Of a DNA stretch of 64,000 nucleotides, positions 11,990 through 22,544 are shown piece by piece (the first letter of the stretch is position 1; each line of letters opens with the position of its first letter). Below the pieces are notes generated by a model, which was not told where the DNA came from, made no database searches, and saw only the letters and a program-made list of their open reading frames with translations. Origin of the DNA: Phymorhynchus buccinoides (Eukaryota; Mollusca; Gastropoda; Neogastropoda; Raphitomidae); assembly GCA_017654935.2 (NCBI GenBank), contig CM065697.1, positions 47,652,763 to 47,716,762 on the forward strand. Direction: 5' to 3'. A program made the translations under genes and the position numbers.

Positions 11990-12830
11990 TGGAGTCCTCT
12001 AGCTTCTGGAAGGTCAGCCCTGTGCCTATCTCCGAGGAGTTTTTGGCGACGTGTTTTTCATTGATGACATTTTCCTCCTCTGGGCGGGCACGAGCCAAGA
12101 AACTACAACAATTCTTCGACATCCAACAGTTTCCTCCACCCGACCATCAAATTCACTGCATCTTCTCTTCGCACGCAAATCCCTTTCCGCTCGATGTCAT
12201 GGTAATACTTGAAAGAACGTTTTTTCTATGCGCTGAATCTACACAAACCTATACTCCTCACAGTACCTCCTACCGCCAATCATGCCACCCAAAAAAAACC
12301 ACATTCACAGAACATCCCCTATAGTCAATTTATCATTGCTCGCCGAATCTGCTCCAGTCCGGAAGGCATTGACAAATACGACTGAAACTACAGTCAAACG
12401 AAGAGGATCCCAGAACAATTGCTGATGGGGCAGCTGAACAGCGAGAACCACCCAGCATACCTCACCCTACAATACGGAGAGAAGAGAGCAGTCACGGCCC
12501 GTCTCTGTGGTCACTCACCACCCCGGGAACCCTCCACTGCGACGGCTGGTAGACTGACCTCCAGCCCCTGCTCCACCCCAGCGGCGGCTGCAGCAGGCAA
12601 TGGCTGCGGAATAATGCTGTGGCAGGTCCAAATAAAACATGATAATTTGCCGTTCACTACCCAACCCACAGTCCCCTGACGCCGGATGCTGGAGATGCTC
12701 AGTGAGTGCACCTACTGCAAGGAACACCTTCAGCAGACAGACACCTTCCGGAGTCAAGCCCTACTGGGGAAGCTTCAGGATCGACACACTCTTGGATGCG
12801 ACTCTAAGACATAGTGGTACCTTCTCTACA
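11990..12830 (+). pseudogene. Penelope-like element RT fragment (right copy)
   Basis: At 12057-12083 the plus strand reads FIDDIFLLW, the catalytic Y/F-x-DD block with the IDDIF context typical of Penelope-like element reverse transcriptases. After frameshifts it continues with residues resembling LxxFHPTIKFT, then FxLDVMV (about 12180-12205) and a YTKPT-like stretch. The enzyme would copy element RNA into DNA. Here only part of the palm and thumb region remains and no single frame is open through it. The order of blocks matches the family, but no finger domain or GIY-YIG endonuclease can be seen. A telomerase- or group-II-type RT is less likely because of the IDDIF-FHP-LDV order. Confidence 0.6.
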
Positions 12831-13072
12831 CACAATACATGGGCACGCCAAAACACTCCGCACAGCTTCTACAGACACAGATCAAACAACAAAAACAATG
12901 GCCACACGTCACACGCCACTTCATCAGCCAAATCACAAATCCAAAACATGAAATGTGCCGGGTGGAGAGGGGCCACTCCTTTGACGGTGGGAGCCCTCCT
13001 CGACGGGAAACGTCGGGCCTGGAGTACCAGCCCGGCAAGCCTTCCCGTCTTCTAACGTCATCCCGGTTCGCA

Positions 13073-14450
13073 CGAAAAAGGACCTTGTTTTGGATCGTTC
13101 TGCATGAACACATTGCACAAGCCAGATGGAAAAACCATTATGCACGTGCAAGCACTGCTGTTTATGTGTGAGATGCTGTCTCTTGCTTGGCTTTATAAGA
13201 AGACATACCACCAGTATTAGGCCTGATTTGACAATGCCTCCACGACGAAAATTGAGCGAGTTGGATAGGGGACGAGCTGTTGCATGGTTCCAAGATGGTG
13301 TTCCCAAGCGAGAAGTGGCCAGGCGACTTCAGGTGTCCATCTCGGTCATTGTCAGACTGATTCAACGCTTCACAGCCACTGGGAGGGTCCATGAAAGACG
13401 CAGATCTGGTCGACCGAAGAAGACAACTCCACGTGAAGATCGTCTCATTGAACGACAAGCCCTGCAGACAAGAACAGCCTCTTCCAGCATCATTCGAAGG
13501 CAGCTGAGGGTGGCTACTAACATCAACATCAGCCAGCAGACCATACGGAACCGCCTTCATGGGTTTAACCTCCGTTCTCGTCGCCCAGCTGTACGGCCAC
13601 GCTTAACTCCAGCCCATAGGGCAGCACGCCGCGCCTTCTGCAGACGTCACGTGAGGTGGACACGTCAGCAATGGTCCCAGGTCCTGTTCAGTGATGAATC
13701 ACGCTTCACCCTGAACCACAACGACGGCCGACTGAGGGTCTGGAGGCGCCCAGGGGAACGCTTTATTGACGCCACTGTCCAAGAAAAGGTGGCCTTTGGT
13801 GGAGGTTCTGTAATGGTCTGGGGGGCCTTCAGCCTTCACCACAGAACACCCTTGTATCATGTACAGGGTAACCTGACTGGCCTCCGATACCGGGATGAGA
13901 TCCTTCGACCGCTGGCTGTGCCTACACTGCAGCAGATGGGACCGCCGGCTGTCTACCAGGATGACAACGCTCGCCCCCACAGGGCAAGGGTGGTCAACGA
14001 CTTCCTGCAGCAGTCTGGAGTCAACAGAATGGAGTGGCCAGCATGCAGTCCCGACCTCAACCCGATTGAGAACCTCTGGGATGAGCTGGATCGCAAAGTG
14101 AGGAGCAACCACCCCCCTCCCAGGGATGCCCAGCACCTCTACCAGATGCTGCAGGCTGAGTGGCAGGCGCTTCCACAGAGGATCTTCACCACCCTGGTCA
14201 ACTCCATGAGGACTCGCTGCGTCGAGTGCCAGAACAGCCATGGCGGATACACGCATTACTGAACTTTTGGGAGCATCAGATTTGATCAAATGTACAGACC
14301 AAACGATTGCTCGAAATTGAAGGCAATTGTGTATCGTTATCACTAAAGCATTGAATTAAATGTTTCGCCAAAATTCAACGCATTGGCTTTCTTATTTGGA
14401 AAGTTATGAATTATTTTTGCAAGTGATCCTTAACTTTTTTGTGGATAGCT
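13073..14450 (+). mobile_element. Tc1-like transposon, copy 1, 5'-truncated
   Basis: Nearly identical to the complete element at 26532-28163. The 3' terminal repeat is present (GTGATCCTTAACTT ending at GTGGATAGCT, 14424-14450). The first ~200 bp including the 5' terminal repeat are missing: similarity starts abruptly at CGAAAAAGG (13073). It also lacks 57 bp found after the stop codon in the other copy. In the mirrored left arm (near 1480-1515) the site has no element, so this is an occupied/empty site pair. The 5' junction coincides with the change from ragged to clean sequence. Confidence 0.85.
13234..14262 (+). CDS. Tc1-like transposase, DD34E, 342 aa
   Basis: Cut-and-paste DDE transposase that binds the terminal inverted repeats and integrates at TA. 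The N-terminal helix-turn-helix region covers about residues 10-46 (core REVARRLQVS), followed by an AT-hook-like GRPKK at 59-63 and a second DNA-binding part to about residue 120. The catalytic triad is D154 (in FSDESRF), D244 (in QDDNARPH) and E279 (in NPIENLW). The 34-residue D-E spacing defines the Tc1 branch. The length is typical of the family. I chose the ATG at MPPRRK; an in-frame upstream ATG at 13126 adds 36 Cys-rich residues that do not resemble transposase. The protein appears identical to that at 26893. It is intact, but the element lacks its 5' end and so is probably immobile. Confidence 0.93.
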   Translation: MPPRRKLSELDRGRAVAWFQDGVPKREVARRLQVSISVIVRLIQRFTATGRVHERRRSGRPKKTTPREDRLIERQALQTRTASSSIIRRQLRVATNINISQQTIRNRLHGFNLRSRRPAVRPRLTPAHRAARRAFCRRHVRWTRQQWSQVLFSDESRFTLNHNDGRLRVWRRPGERFIDATVQEKVAFGGGSVMVWGAFSLHHRTPLYHVQGNLTGLRYRDEILRPLAVPTLQQMGPPAVYQDDNARPHRARVVNDFLQQSGVNRMEWPACSPDLNPIENLWDELDRKVRSNHPPPRDAQHLYQMLQAEWQALPQRIFTTLVNSMRTRCVECQNSHGGYTHY

Positions 14451-14487
14451 TTAATAACAGCAATGCTTCGTCTACCTTCCCACTCCC

Positions 14488-14504
14488 CCCCCCCCCCCCC
14501 CCCC
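14488..14504. repeat. Poly(C) tract
   Basis: About 20 C with the preceding CTC. The mirrored position in the left arm (about 1447-1455) has only a short G run, consistent with homopolymer-length noise or slippage. Confidence 0.85.
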
Positions 14505-14544
14505 GCGTGTGGTAGGACTTTACATTAGGGTTGTGTATTTCCCT

Positions 14545-15990
14545 TACCTTCCCCTTTCCCTCATGTGGGATGAATGTCGTTTGGGATGGTGACACCTCCC
14601 CCACCTTCCCCTTTCCCTCATGTGGGATGAATGTCGTTTGGGATGGTGGACCTCCCCCACCTTCCCCTTTCCCTCATGTGGGATGGATGTCGTTTGGGAT
14701 GGTGGACCTTCCCCACCTTCCCTCATGTGGGATGAATGTCGTTTGGGATGGTGGACCTCCCCCACCTTCCCCTTTCCCTCATGTGGGATGAATGTTGTTT
14801 GGGATGGTGGACCTTCCCCACCTTCCTCCTCTCCCTCATGTGGGATGACTTGTTTGGGATGGTGCATCTCCCCCCCCCACCTTCCCCTTTCCCTCATGTG
14901 GGATGAATGTGGTTTGGGATGGTGTACCTCCCCCACCTCCCCCTTTCCCTCATGTGGGATGAATGTCGTTTGGGATGGTGTACCTCCCCCACCTCCCCCT
15001 TTCCCTCATGTGGGATGAATGTCGTTTGGGATGGTGGACCTCCCCCACCTTCCCCTTTCCCTCATGTGGGATGAATGTTTGGGATGGTGCATCTCACCCC
15101 CCCCACCTTCCCCTTATGTGGGATGACTTGTTTGGGATGGTGGACCTTCCCCTCTCCCTCATGTGGGATGAATGTTGTTTGGGATGGTGCACCTTCCCCA
15201 CCTCCCCCTTTCCCTCATGTGGGATGAATGTTTGGGATGGTGGACCTCCCCCACCCTCCTTTCCCTCATGTGGGATGAATGTTGTTTGGGATGGTGGACC
15301 TTCCCCACCTCCCCCTCTCCCTCATGTGGGATGAATGTTGTTTGGGATGGTGGACCTTCCCCACCTTCCCCTTTCCCTCATGTGGGATGAATGTGGTTTG
15401 GGATGGTGGACCTTCCCCACCTTCCCCCTCCCTCATGTGGGATGAATGTTGTTTGGGATGGTGGACCTTCCCCACCTCCCCCTTTCCCTCATGTGGGATG
15501 AATGTGGTTTGGGATGGTGGACCTTCCCCACCTTCCCCTTTCCCTCATGAGGGATGAATGGTGTTTGGGATGGTGGACCTTCCCCATTGCCTCATGTGGG
15601 ATGAATGGTGTTTGGTGGACCTTCCCCACCTCCCCCTCTCCCTCATGTGGGATGAATGTTGTTTGGGATGGTGGACCTTCCCCACCTTCCCCTTTCCCTC
15701 ATGTGGGATGAATGTTGTTTGGGATGGTGGACCTTCCCCACCTCCCCCTCTCCCTCATGTGGGATGAATGTTGTTTGGGATGGTGGACCTTCCCCACCTT
15801 CCCCTTTCCCTCATGAGGGATGAATGGTGTTTGGGATGGTGGACCTTCCCCACCTTCCCCATTGCCTCATGTGGAATGAATGGTGTTTGGGATGGTGGAC
15901 CTTCCCCACCTTCCCCTTTCCCTCATGTGGGATGAATGGTGTTTGGGATGGTGGACCTCCCCCACTCCCTCATGTGGGATGAGTACATTT
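14545..15990. repeat. Minisatellite, 56-bp unit, about 25 copies
   Basis: Very regular tandem units of about 56 bp, containing GGGATGAATGT, GTTTGGGATGGTGGACC, TTCCCCACC and CCTTTCCCTCATGTG. It is the reverse complement of 1-1430. Several long open frames with CGMNVVWDGG-like peptides are by-products of the repeat. Confidence 0.95.
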
Positions 15991-16039
15991 TGGGACTGCA
16001 TACCTCCTTCCCCTGCCTTCCCCTTCCCCCGATGTGGGA

Positions 16040-17214
16040 TGGCGGTATAGTAGGATTGGTTGTCTCCCCTGCTTGTTCGAATCAACCTATAAGTATGGCG
16101 ACATCAACGTTGGAATTTGAGCCCACCTACCTCCCCCATTCCTCTCCATACATCGTCTCATTAACATTGGGTGCTGTGCCTCCCCTACTGTTTCATTTAC
16201 CCCGATGATATGTGACTTATGTCGGAATTGTTTGCTGCCCCTACCAATCTCCCCCATCTCCCACGTTTGTCGTAGCATCAATATCAGGATTTGGTACCAC
16301 CGCTACATCGCTCATTCCCCCACTTTTTGTGGCATTTACATCCTGAATGTTTAATCTTCTTTAGCATTTCCTTGCTATTGGAACATTGTGACATGAAGTT
16401 TATGATTCCCCCTCCCCGCCCCCCTTGTGCGATTACCTTGGTCATCGGATGCATCTGTGATAATGTTTGCGTTTTTGCACATCACTTGGAATCATTTTTT
16501 GGATGCTACAGTATATGCGTTGTATAGAGTAATCAATTGACATACCGAAAGGAAGATTTAGCTGCATGCAGAACTACAGTTCCATATAATTTTGTGTGCA
16601 TGCACATACAAAAAACCCTCCATACACACACACACGCACTCACACACATGTGCACACACAAACGCGCGCTCACGTACAACACACACACACACACGATCAC
16701 TCCTCTACTCACACACTTAAATGTACACAGAGACAAACAGATAATATGTGTTCCACCTTCCTTCTCTCCTTCCACTTCGATCATTAAAGTAATAATCACA
16801 GTTGCTATCTTTTTTGCACTTGAGTTCTTGTCAAACTAACTGTCCCCATTTTACCGTGGTTTATTGTTTGTGGCACAAGCCACAAACCTATAACTCACTT
16901 TGTCGGTCTGTCTGTCGGTCGGTCTGTCCAAAATTGTCGCACTTCAAAGTGAGGCTGCACTTCAAATTGAGGCTGCTCTTTAAAATAATGTTTCGTTTTC
17001 AATTGTCGCACGCCACAAACGATTGCGATTTCTGTTTACTTGAGTTTTTTGTCAAACCTTTGAGCACTTATATTTTAGTTTGCTATTTATTTCAATCCCT
17101 GTACACCTGGTCAGAGTGAAATAAACAGTCCCCAGCGAGGAAGACGAGATAGCTCGTCGAAATATTGGGAAAAAGAACCCAACTTGTTCGTCTGTTTGTT
17201 TTCCGTTCTGTGTA

Positions 17215-17215
<1 letters not shown>
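16040..17215. other. Gene-less stretch with CA-rich patch
   Basis: Includes a (CA)n-rich patch at about 16620-16725 and GTCGGTCTGTCTGTCGGTCG at about 16900. There is a small hairpin TTTGTGGCACAAGCCACAAA near 16868. No coding signal is recognised. Confidence 0.6.
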
Positions 17216-17218
<3 letters not shown>

Positions 17219-17271
<53 letters not shown>

Positions 17272-17430
17272 GAGTGAATGAGTGAGTGAGTGAGTGAAAT
17301 ATGTGTGCGTGCGTGTGTGTGTGCGTGCGTGTGTGTGTGTGTGTGTGCGTGTGCGTGTGCGTGTGCGTGTGCGTGTGTGAGTGCGCGTGCGCGCACGTGT
17401 GTGTGTGTGCGTGTGTGTGTGTCTGCCTGT
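17219..17430. repeat. Compound microsatellite (TA)n-(TGAG)n-(GT/GC)n
   Basis: Pure TA from 17219 to 17270, then GAGT repeats to about 17297, then GTGC/GT repeats to about 17430. Reading frames across it are artefacts. Confidence 0.95.
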
Positions 17431-17916
17431 ATGTATATTGGTTTTCTGAAAACCATCTGGTAGATTTTTTTTTCCAGTTTGGAACAGGGTTCGACACCCC
17501 CTTCCTAAAGGTCCCCGGTTTCAGTTTTGATGACCCTGCCAACCTTGACCTAGAAGTTTGACACTGAAAAAGTAAATTTCTTGTAGGAGCCATGTGCATA
17601 GTTATATTTATGGAGCTATGATCTCCAAAACTACTAGTAGGCATATTGCCGTATGGTAATTTTAACAGTGATGCACATTTTTGGACCCCTAATCGGACAA
17701 TGCGTCCTGCTCAGCATCATCAATAAAACAAATGTCCCGTACTTGCTGTTTCAAAAGGACGCGAGATAATACTGCCCCAAATGATTAAACGCCATACAAA
17801 TGCGCAGCAAGTTATTAATGTAAAATTTAGCAAAATATCCTTTGTACAACAATGTGGATTACGAAAAATAAATACCACCACCACCACACAACCACCCCCT
17901 CTTCATAAGCAGTCAT

Positions 17917-18032
17917 CAAATGAGCAGCTTATGACGCATATTTCACCTCCAGGGGGCAGTCTGGGCGTAGCCAGTAGCCTACTGGTTTGGCTGCCCCCCC
18001 TGGCGGTGAAATCAGCGTCCTTAAACCATTTA
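17917..18032. mobile_element. Palindromic MITE-like element, copy 1
   Basis: Left arm: GAGCAGCTTATGACGC, ATATTTCACC, TCCAGGGGGCAG (17922-17959). Right arm: CTGCCCCCCCTGGCGGTGAA then ATCAGCGTCCTTAAACCATT (17991-18030). The arms are inverted copies, and a perfect centre CCAGTAGCCTACTGG lies at 17971-17985. The same sequence family forms the arms of the element at 45577-45869. There is no coding capacity. Confidence 0.7.
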
Positions 18033-18183
18033 ATCACACACTGTTCAAGCAAAAGAAGATTATGTGCTGTCTGCCTTCTTACAAAAGTAATAGGACGCAA
18101 GTCTGCGTCAACAGTAATACAACCGGACAGGGGTCAAGACAATAATTATGACATTTGCAATTTTAATAGGTTATTGGCCGAAA

Positions 18184-18184
<1 letters not shown>

Positions 18185-18271
<87 letters not shown>
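18185..18271. repeat. (GA)n microsatellite
   Basis: About 43 uninterrupted GA units. Confidence 0.98.
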
Positions 18272-18273
<2 letters not shown>

Positions 18274-18494
18274 CCCACACGTACTTTTTGAACTTAAAGA
18301 CCCTCCACGTCACGTGTCACATTCCCTCTTATGCTTGAAAGATTTCTTTAGATTTCTTACCAGCTAAAAGAGGGAAAAACACGTGATAACCATGCTTTTC
18401 ACACGTGATGTGGTGGGTCTTAACCATTTTACTTCTAACCATAAATTGCATGCGACACGCACACGCACAAACACGCAAAAAACCAGCATCTTGT

Positions 18495-18575
18495 GGGCAT
18501 TGCCTCCAGTATTGTTCCCACCATCTTTGTATTTACAAATGCCCCACATGGCTGAAAGACCCTATTTTCACATTC
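18495..18575. repeat. Dispersed repeat fragment
   Basis: GGGCATTGCCTCCAGTATTG through ATTTACAAATG matches 6140-6190 and 6385-6440. The following CCCCACATGGC.GAAAG also recurs at 21957-21975. It is therefore part of a larger dispersed element, fragmentary here. Confidence 0.6.
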
Positions 18576-19164
18576 CAACTTACCCCAAATCGGCCGTGTG
18601 TGAAACGCGACGCACACACGACAAAAGCCTTTGTTAGAGGACGACACACCTACCCGGCAACCTTACTGACCTCTACACCCGCCCCCCAACCACCACCACC
18701 ACCACCAACAACAACGGACTGGCCAACAATCAACAGGTTGGACCAATCACAATGCTACCTTCACCACACACCCACCCCCTCCCTCTCTCTCCGTCTTCGG
18801 TCAACCTGTCCGGACCAAGCCTCGGGAAAACGGGGCGTTTATCTCCCCCTACTTCACTTGCCCCTCCTCTTTGAACATACATAATTTCGATGTACTATTA
18901 AGAGAAGGGTCCCTTTTAATAGAACATCGGAACAGAGGGGGGACTGCCTAATCTTTCTCGGGTCTATCCTACAAGGCCGATAAACGTATGTCCCAAAAGA
19001 GCGCATCTCAATCATAATTCTTTAATTTCAAAATCTACGAGAAAACACAGCACATAAAATAATTCCATTTCATAAAATCAACACACATATGCGCTTTTTC
19101 TTTAACGCCTGACGCATTGACGTGAGTGTGTATGATTCCCCTTAAATTCCCTTTCCATTAAATT

Positions 19165-19191
19165 CCCTAACCCTAACTCTAACCCTAACCC
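19165..19191. repeat. Short interstitial telomeric repeat
   Basis: Four and a half CCCTAA units, one with a T for C change (CTCTAA). It reads as TTAGGG on the minus strand. It is flanked by related CATTAAATTCCCT sequence and is too short to be a telomere. Confidence 0.85.
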
Positions 19192-19254
19192 AAGAAAAAG
19201 TGTTTGCATTGACGTCAGTGTATTATTTCCCTAACGTGGTGATGTGTTGAATCG

Positions 19255-19385
19255 TGTGGACACGCGCGCTTATGGGATACGAGAATCTGCTATCTGCTAA
19301 TAGACTAGAAAACACGCGCTCATATGGGCCATCAAAAACGCGCCTATATGGGCTATAACACGCGCTCATATGGGCTATTCGCTGT
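19255..19385. repeat. Short degenerate repeats, CGCGCTCATATGGGC
   Basis: Four spaced copies of ACGCGC(T/C)(C/T)ATATGGGC, at about 19264 (diverged), 19313, 19338 and 19360. The last three are 22-25 bp apart. Confidence 0.7.
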
Positions 19386-20300
19386 TTGGGGAAGCTCCGA
19401 TTCGGCCAACATATGTTTCAGTGCCTCTGGAGTCCATGGGTTTGTCAATTTTAACTAAATTAGGGACCCTTGCTCTCTCATAATTTACACGTCACACGCC
19501 AAGATATAAGCCTTAATAGCATATTTTGTAAATTATATTCTCAATTCTTTTAGACTTGTAAAGCCTAAACTTATTCTCTTATTGCGCTTATTTTTAAACA
19601 TTGTGGAGAATAAAGATTGAATGTAAATAGTTGTCATGTGTCTTCAGACCTTAATCGATTTGTAAAACTTTATGATGTACTTTTAAAAAGTGGTCCTGAA
19701 AATTTTAATCTCCTAGCTCAGGGAGCAATAGCCAAATGTTTTAATCCAACATTTTAAAACAAAAGTGTAAATATTTATAACCCAGAGTAGTCTTGTGCGA
19801 GCCATGACACCTAAAGAAAAACTTGACCTTTATTCAAGATAAAAACCATAGAATACAAAATTAAAAAATCATAAAAAAATATATCTATATTTTGAGAAAA
19901 TCTCTTTCTTTTCCACTTCCCCCTTTTCCCCAAAAGTCACAGTAATGGCTTTGCCAAGAGGACATAAAACTTTAACTTTGGTGCCTCTCTTTCAACCGGG
20001 GAGGGGTGACAACAAATAGGTTTATCGTCAGCTCGGTCCCTAGTGCTTTTTCGATTGGGACTAGCCTTGTGAAGAGGCTGTTAACTGCTTCAGGTGGACA
20101 GACGGTCCTCTTTGTGAGTCGAGGATTAAGCCTAACAGGGTAGTCTTCAGTTGTGAAAAGTTACCAGTGCAGTGCTAACACATCGAGGGCTAACTCCACA
20201 TGACCCAGTGAACATCCTTTGTCCGCCTCAGCCTCGTGTTTGTTCGTTTTTCTTCCCACTGTACTAATAACCTTTAACGCACTTTTAACTTTTTGAGCAC

Positions 20301-20549
20301 CGCAGGAAGGCGGCTAGGCTCACAATGTTGTATAAGGTCATGAACGGCATGGCCACAGTCGACAACACCAGACCGAGTCCAGCACCAAGCCGTCAAAGAA
20401 GAGGACACACCCAACAACTGTCCACCATCCAGTGCCGAACGGACTACAAAAGATGCTCCGTTTTCCCTCGGACGATCAAGGACTAGAACGAGTTGCCAGT
20501 GGAGGCTGTCTACTGTTTAGCTATTGTAAATACCCTCTTTAAAATAAAA
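20301..20549 (+). pseudogene. Non-LTR retrotransposon ORF2 C-terminal remnant
   Basis: The plus frame starting at 20301 reads RRKAARLTMLYKVMNG, then RRGHTQQLSTIQCRTDYKR, then CSVFPRTIKD, a stop, and NELPVEAV. This is the conserved tail downstream of reverse transcriptase in LINEs of the CR1/Jockey/I groups, whose consensus has RRxxARLxMLYKI, a RRGH motif, FFPRTIRDWN and LP. The TAG at 20484 replaces the expected tryptophan codon of the DWN motif. Only the extreme 3' end remains, followed by an A-rich stretch (about 20537-20570), as for a 5'-truncated insertion. The family group is not certain. Confidence 0.75.
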
Positions 20550-20825
20550 TAAAAATTAAAAATATAATTAGCTTAGGGGTTCCAGTTCCTGCCGATTCAG
20601 CATCATGCCGAGCTTCCGCTGAACGGGTCTTGGCTGGCATGGTCACAGTAGATTAGGGTTGTTTTGTATCTGTTTTTGTTCTGTGTGCGACCTTCGGACC
20701 TCGACCAAACAGTATCAAAAATTCAAATTGTCGATTGTGGATATTAAATGGAAGAAGAACGGGTGCATGCCGATTCGCCATTTCCCATCTCGCCACATGG
20801 CCTGGAACGCCCCTTTAGGGAGATT

Positions 20826-20912
20826 AGATTAAGATTAAAATTCTAGCCCCGTCGACAACTAAGGCCATGTCAGGGCTGTCACCAAGTTACATCTTGCCAC
20901 GTATTAAAAAGG
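20826..20912 (+). repeat. Dispersed GTCGAC-core repeat, copy 6
   Basis: TTAAGATTAAAATTCTAGCC then CCGTCGACAACTAAGGCCAT, GTCAGGGCTGTCACC and CCACGTATTAAAAAGGGA. This is one of the two best-preserved copies. Confidence 0.8.
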
Positions 20913-21128
20913 GATATTAGATAAGAGTGCTGTCAAGTAATGCCATTTCGCCATCTTAACTCCTTCACTTCAATCCATTCCTCGCAATGAGTAACGCGTC
21001 ACACGGATACCGACATACCCGCGTTCACTCAAACAAGACACACACAAGGGCGAAAATGTGTTTCCGCGACCTCCTTATAAAGATAAAATCAACAGAGAGA
21101 GGTGACAGATCGTGAAACGGGGGGAGGA

Positions 21129-21160
21129 AAAGGGAGAGAGGGAAGGAGAGAGAGAGAGAG

Positions 21161-21228
<68 letters not shown>
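21129..21228. repeat. (GA)n microsatellite
   Basis: Long GA run with a few AAAA interruptions near 21160. A 21-base G run lies nearby at 21442-21462. Confidence 0.97.
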
Positions 21229-21231
<3 letters not shown>

Positions 21232-21943
21232 TCGAACCAAAGAATGGAGGTGGGTAGGAGGGTATCCTGCATTAGACCAGATGGGATAATCCTTACATAT
21301 TTAGGTATTAGGTACTTTATAGTCACAGAGGCGTCTCTGCGAAATTTGGGTTGCTCCAACCTGGAGAGCGCGTCGCAGCCAGAGGCGCGCCACCCTTTTG
21401 TTTTTGCATGAAATTTTTGTGTGACTGATGAGGAAGGAAAAGGGGGGGGGGGGGGGGGGGGGAGGTTGACCAAATGACAACTTTTTCGTTGCCATTGGGC
21501 CAAAATGTGCCATGAACAGTTGCAGCCTGTGTTGTATTTGCTTGAAGAGCATACTATCCTTGACCTTATCTTGGAGAAACGGAACCTCGGTTTATCCACA
21601 TTTCAAATCAAAATTATCGAAACAACTTTACATTCACTTTTATCATATTTTATCGACGCATTAGATTATTAAAGAATAAATATGTTTTGTATATAGTTTG
21701 TTTTCAATTTTAATTGACCTCACTCGATATTTTAAAGTTTTTATTAATAAAGATTACATTTTATATTGTGGTCCGAAAACTGTTAATCATAGCCCAGGGA
21801 GTAGCGTTCATTTGACAGCATGTCTCTTAACTAACAGTTTTTACCTACCTCTTATGACTAACTGGTAGTCTTTTATGTGTGAGCCCGGAGTCATCTAACA
21901 GTAATACACTCCCTTTCCCCCTTCATTATAGGCGGTATCTAAA

Positions 21944-22105
21944 GTAAATTCCCAATGCCCCACATGGCCGAAAGGCCGAAGAGGGCGTAAAACCCTATTA
22001 TCACATCAACCTCGGTTTATCGTTTCATCCAAAAGACTCCACGTTCAGACCCTAAGGTCTAGTGCAAAGTCTGGGGAAAAATCCCCTGTACCCAGATTCG
22101 AACTC
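21944..22105 (-). repeat. SINE-like fragment
   Basis: On the minus strand it begins near 22105 with GAGTTCGAATCTGGGTAC, which resembles the B box (GGTTCGANTCC) of tRNA-derived SINEs. It then reads ACGATAAACCGAGG and a GC-rich hairpin GGCCTTTCGGCC. The A box side is cut off by a G/A-rich tract. Part of the body recurs near 18538. I infer a truncated tRNA-type SINE; no full copy is in the window for comparison. Confidence 0.45.
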
Positions 22106-22129
22106 GAAAGGGCGTGAAAGAGGGAGAGG

Positions 22130-22294
<165 letters not shown>

Positions 22295-22544
22295 ACAAGT
22301 GACATTATCGGTCACATTAGTGGTTAGAGCCCGAAGGCTTCGACTCAATGAAAAGACACACACACACACACACACTCCAACCCCCACAAATGTTTCTAAT
22401 GATTCAACAATAAAACTGTCTGCCTTCATGTTGCCGGTCATTGTACAGTGCCACTGTCATCATTCACTTTGAGTATCCTCTCCCTGATCCAAAGACGCCC
22501 CACACCCACTGCTGTTAGATATCCCAGGTAATGCCCAATGTTCA

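Larger units (their letters stand above)
7340..16040. repeat. Right arm of large inverted duplication
   Basis: Mirror of 1-6060. It is longer because it holds a 1.2-kb segment (10760-11945) and a Tc1-like element (13073-14450) that the left arm lacks. From about 13073 rightwards the sequence is clean: the transposase frame is intact and the minisatellite is regular. Left of that point it is as ragged as the left arm. Confidence 0.85.

Noticed and set aside
13126..13233. N-terminal 36-residue extension of the transposase
   Set aside because: Cys-rich and unlike transposase; MPPRRK at 13234 starts the family-like sequence and gives the usual length.
13162..14343. Antisense genes across the transposase (also 26821-27915)
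   Set aside because: Minus-strand frames are shadows of the transposase codons and show no independent motif.
14531..15767. Set of 66-132-codon proteins rich in CGMNVVWDGG
   Set aside because: They are translations of the 56-bp minisatellite, in shifting frames, and vanish in the mirrored array.
17130..17175. Hammerhead ribozyme
   Set aside because: GACGAGATAGCTCGTCGAAA forms a stem followed by GAAA, but the CUGANGA core before the stem is absent. TTCGGCTGAAACG at 31280 fails for the same reason.
22080..22110. tRNA gene on the minus strand
   Set aside because: Only a B-box-like GTTCGAATC is present. No cloverleaf, A box or anticodon arm can be drawn, so a SINE remnant fits better.
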